7,111 bases of DNA from Acinetobacter sp. UBA6641 (GTDB taxonomy: Bacteria > Pseudomonadota > Gammaproteobacteria > Pseudomonadales > Moraxellaceae), in contig DKLL01000198.1 of assembly GCA_002455755.1 (NCBI GenBank), positions 1 to 7,111 on the forward strand, in the 5' to 3' direction. The notes below the pieces were generated by a model. It was not told the DNA's origin. It did no database searches and saw only the letters and a list, made by a program, of their open reading frames with translations. Both the position numbers and the translations under genes were made by a program. Shown in pieces: positions 6,317 to 7,111 of the stretch. The first letter of the stretch is position 1. Every line of letters begins with the position of its first letter.

Positions 6317-7111
6317 TTATAAATAAGGATCTTTACGCCAATTGCTAGGACTACGTCCACTCCAGCGTTTAAATGCACGACTGAAATTCGCGACATCGCT
6401 ATAACCAATTTCATCGGCAATCTGCTCTAGCGTGTAGTCCGTTCGTGAAAGCAGGGACGTTGCATGCCGATAACGCACTTCATCCACCAAAGTGGAAAAG
6501 GAGGTGCCTTCGGCTGCCAGCTGGCGTTTTAAAGTACGATCCGACATATTCAGCCGATCTGCAACATTTTCGATACTTAAATAATGCTGTTCCGACTTGG
6601 TCAAAATGTCACGCACACGCATGGCCAGGCGACGTCGTTCACCTAGTGCAGACAGTTCTGCTTCACACTGGTTAATCGCAATCTGGCTGGCAATCGGGTC
6701 AGCATTGACCATCTTTAGGCCCAGATATTTTTTATCAAAACTGGACAATAAATGCGGCTGTTCAAAGCGGAACTGATGTGACGGAAATTTTGCCATATAG
6801 CGTTCAAAACCGGCAGGTTTTGGAAAATCGTAATCAATCTCTCCAGACAGGTCTTCACAACCTGTCAGGGCTTTGGCCATGGTAATAATACCAAAGGTCA
6901 GGGCAATGGCGATTTCAGTGCGTAAGGGTTCAAGATCAAAGTCACATTGCAATTGCAGCGTGGCCTTTTCACCAAAAGTGGAAAAATAAAGCTGTAAAAA
7001 AGGCAGACGTAGCTGAATAAAGCGGTTGGCCAGAATCAGGGCATCGGTAATATCATGTGCCGTCATAATGGCATAACCGATAAAGCCATGAATCGAGATA
7101 CGCATCTGGGT
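6317..7111 (-). CDS. AraC-family transcriptional regulator, N-terminus outside the window
   Basis: The frame is open to the window edge: ACC CAG precedes the ATG at 7105, so 264 residues are visible. That ATG lies in the segment [23 protein letters not shown], which in regulators with the Arabinose_bd-type N-terminal domain (OruR-like, usually about 330-340 residues) is internal. The real start is therefore probably some 70 residues upstream, beyond the edge. The C-terminal AraC DNA-binding domain is complete. Counting from Met 7105, its first helix-turn-helix is [22 protein letters not shown] (178-199), the second is [22 protein letters not shown] (226-247), and it ends at [12 protein letters not shown]. 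The effector and targets cannot be deduced. It is codirectional with gcvH, but with a 71-base gap and a possible gcvH promoter, so there is no strong reason to link them. Confidence 0.93.
   Translation of the reverse strand, partial: TQMRISIHGFIGYAIMTAHDITDALILANRFIQLRLPFLQLYFSTFGEKATLQLQCDFDLEPLRTEIAIALTFGIITMAKALTGCEDLSGEIDYDFPKPAGFERYMAKFPSHQFRFEQPHLLSSFDKKYLGLKMVNADPIASQIAINQCEAELSALGERRRLAMRVRDILTKSEQHYLSIENVADRLNMSDRTLKRQLAAEGTSFSTLVDEVRYRHATSLLSRTDYTLEQIADEIGYSDVANFSRAFKRWSGRSPSNWRKDPYL

Overview
The window looks like chromosomal DNA from a moderately low-GC gammaproteobacterium, most likely Acinetobacter or a close relative. That is inferred from AT-rich intergenic DNA, a 353-residue class I DAHP synthase, PilU-type ATPases, GcvH and an AraC regulator with an Arabinose_bd-type N-terminal domain. 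No mobile element, CRISPR array, tRNA or rRNA is visible.

Layout, plus strand. A possible gene tail (1-39) ends in a strong terminator (38-69). Next comes an unlisted 34-codon leader ORF (106-210), which I consider the most interesting item. Ten of its residues 6-20 are aromatic (Phe, Tyr and Trp all present), it has a good Shine-Dalgarno, and it sits 34 bases before the gene for DAHP synthase (245-1306), the first common step of aromatic amino acid synthesis. This is the architecture of ribosome-mediated attenuation. A small hairpin lies between the leader stop and the aro ribosome binding site. Two tandem pilU-like genes follow (1559-2736 and 3141-4328), about 77% identical by hand count. 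They encode type IV pilus ATPases without an adjacent pilT. The first copy has a single-base deletion in a T run.

Layout, minus strand. Facing these genes across a bidirectional terminator (4351-4380) are an MFS transporter gene (5578-4395), also broken by a single-base deletion, then gcvH (6245-5871) with its own terminator (5827-5857), and the 3' part of an AraC-family regulator gene (7111-6317) that runs off the window.

How the genes relate. They do not form one pathway: aromatic biosynthesis, pilus motor, export, and one-carbon/glycine metabolism simply sit side by side. Both frameshifts are one-base losses in short homopolymers with otherwise intact reading frames, so sequencing or assembly error is a serious alternative to real gene loss.
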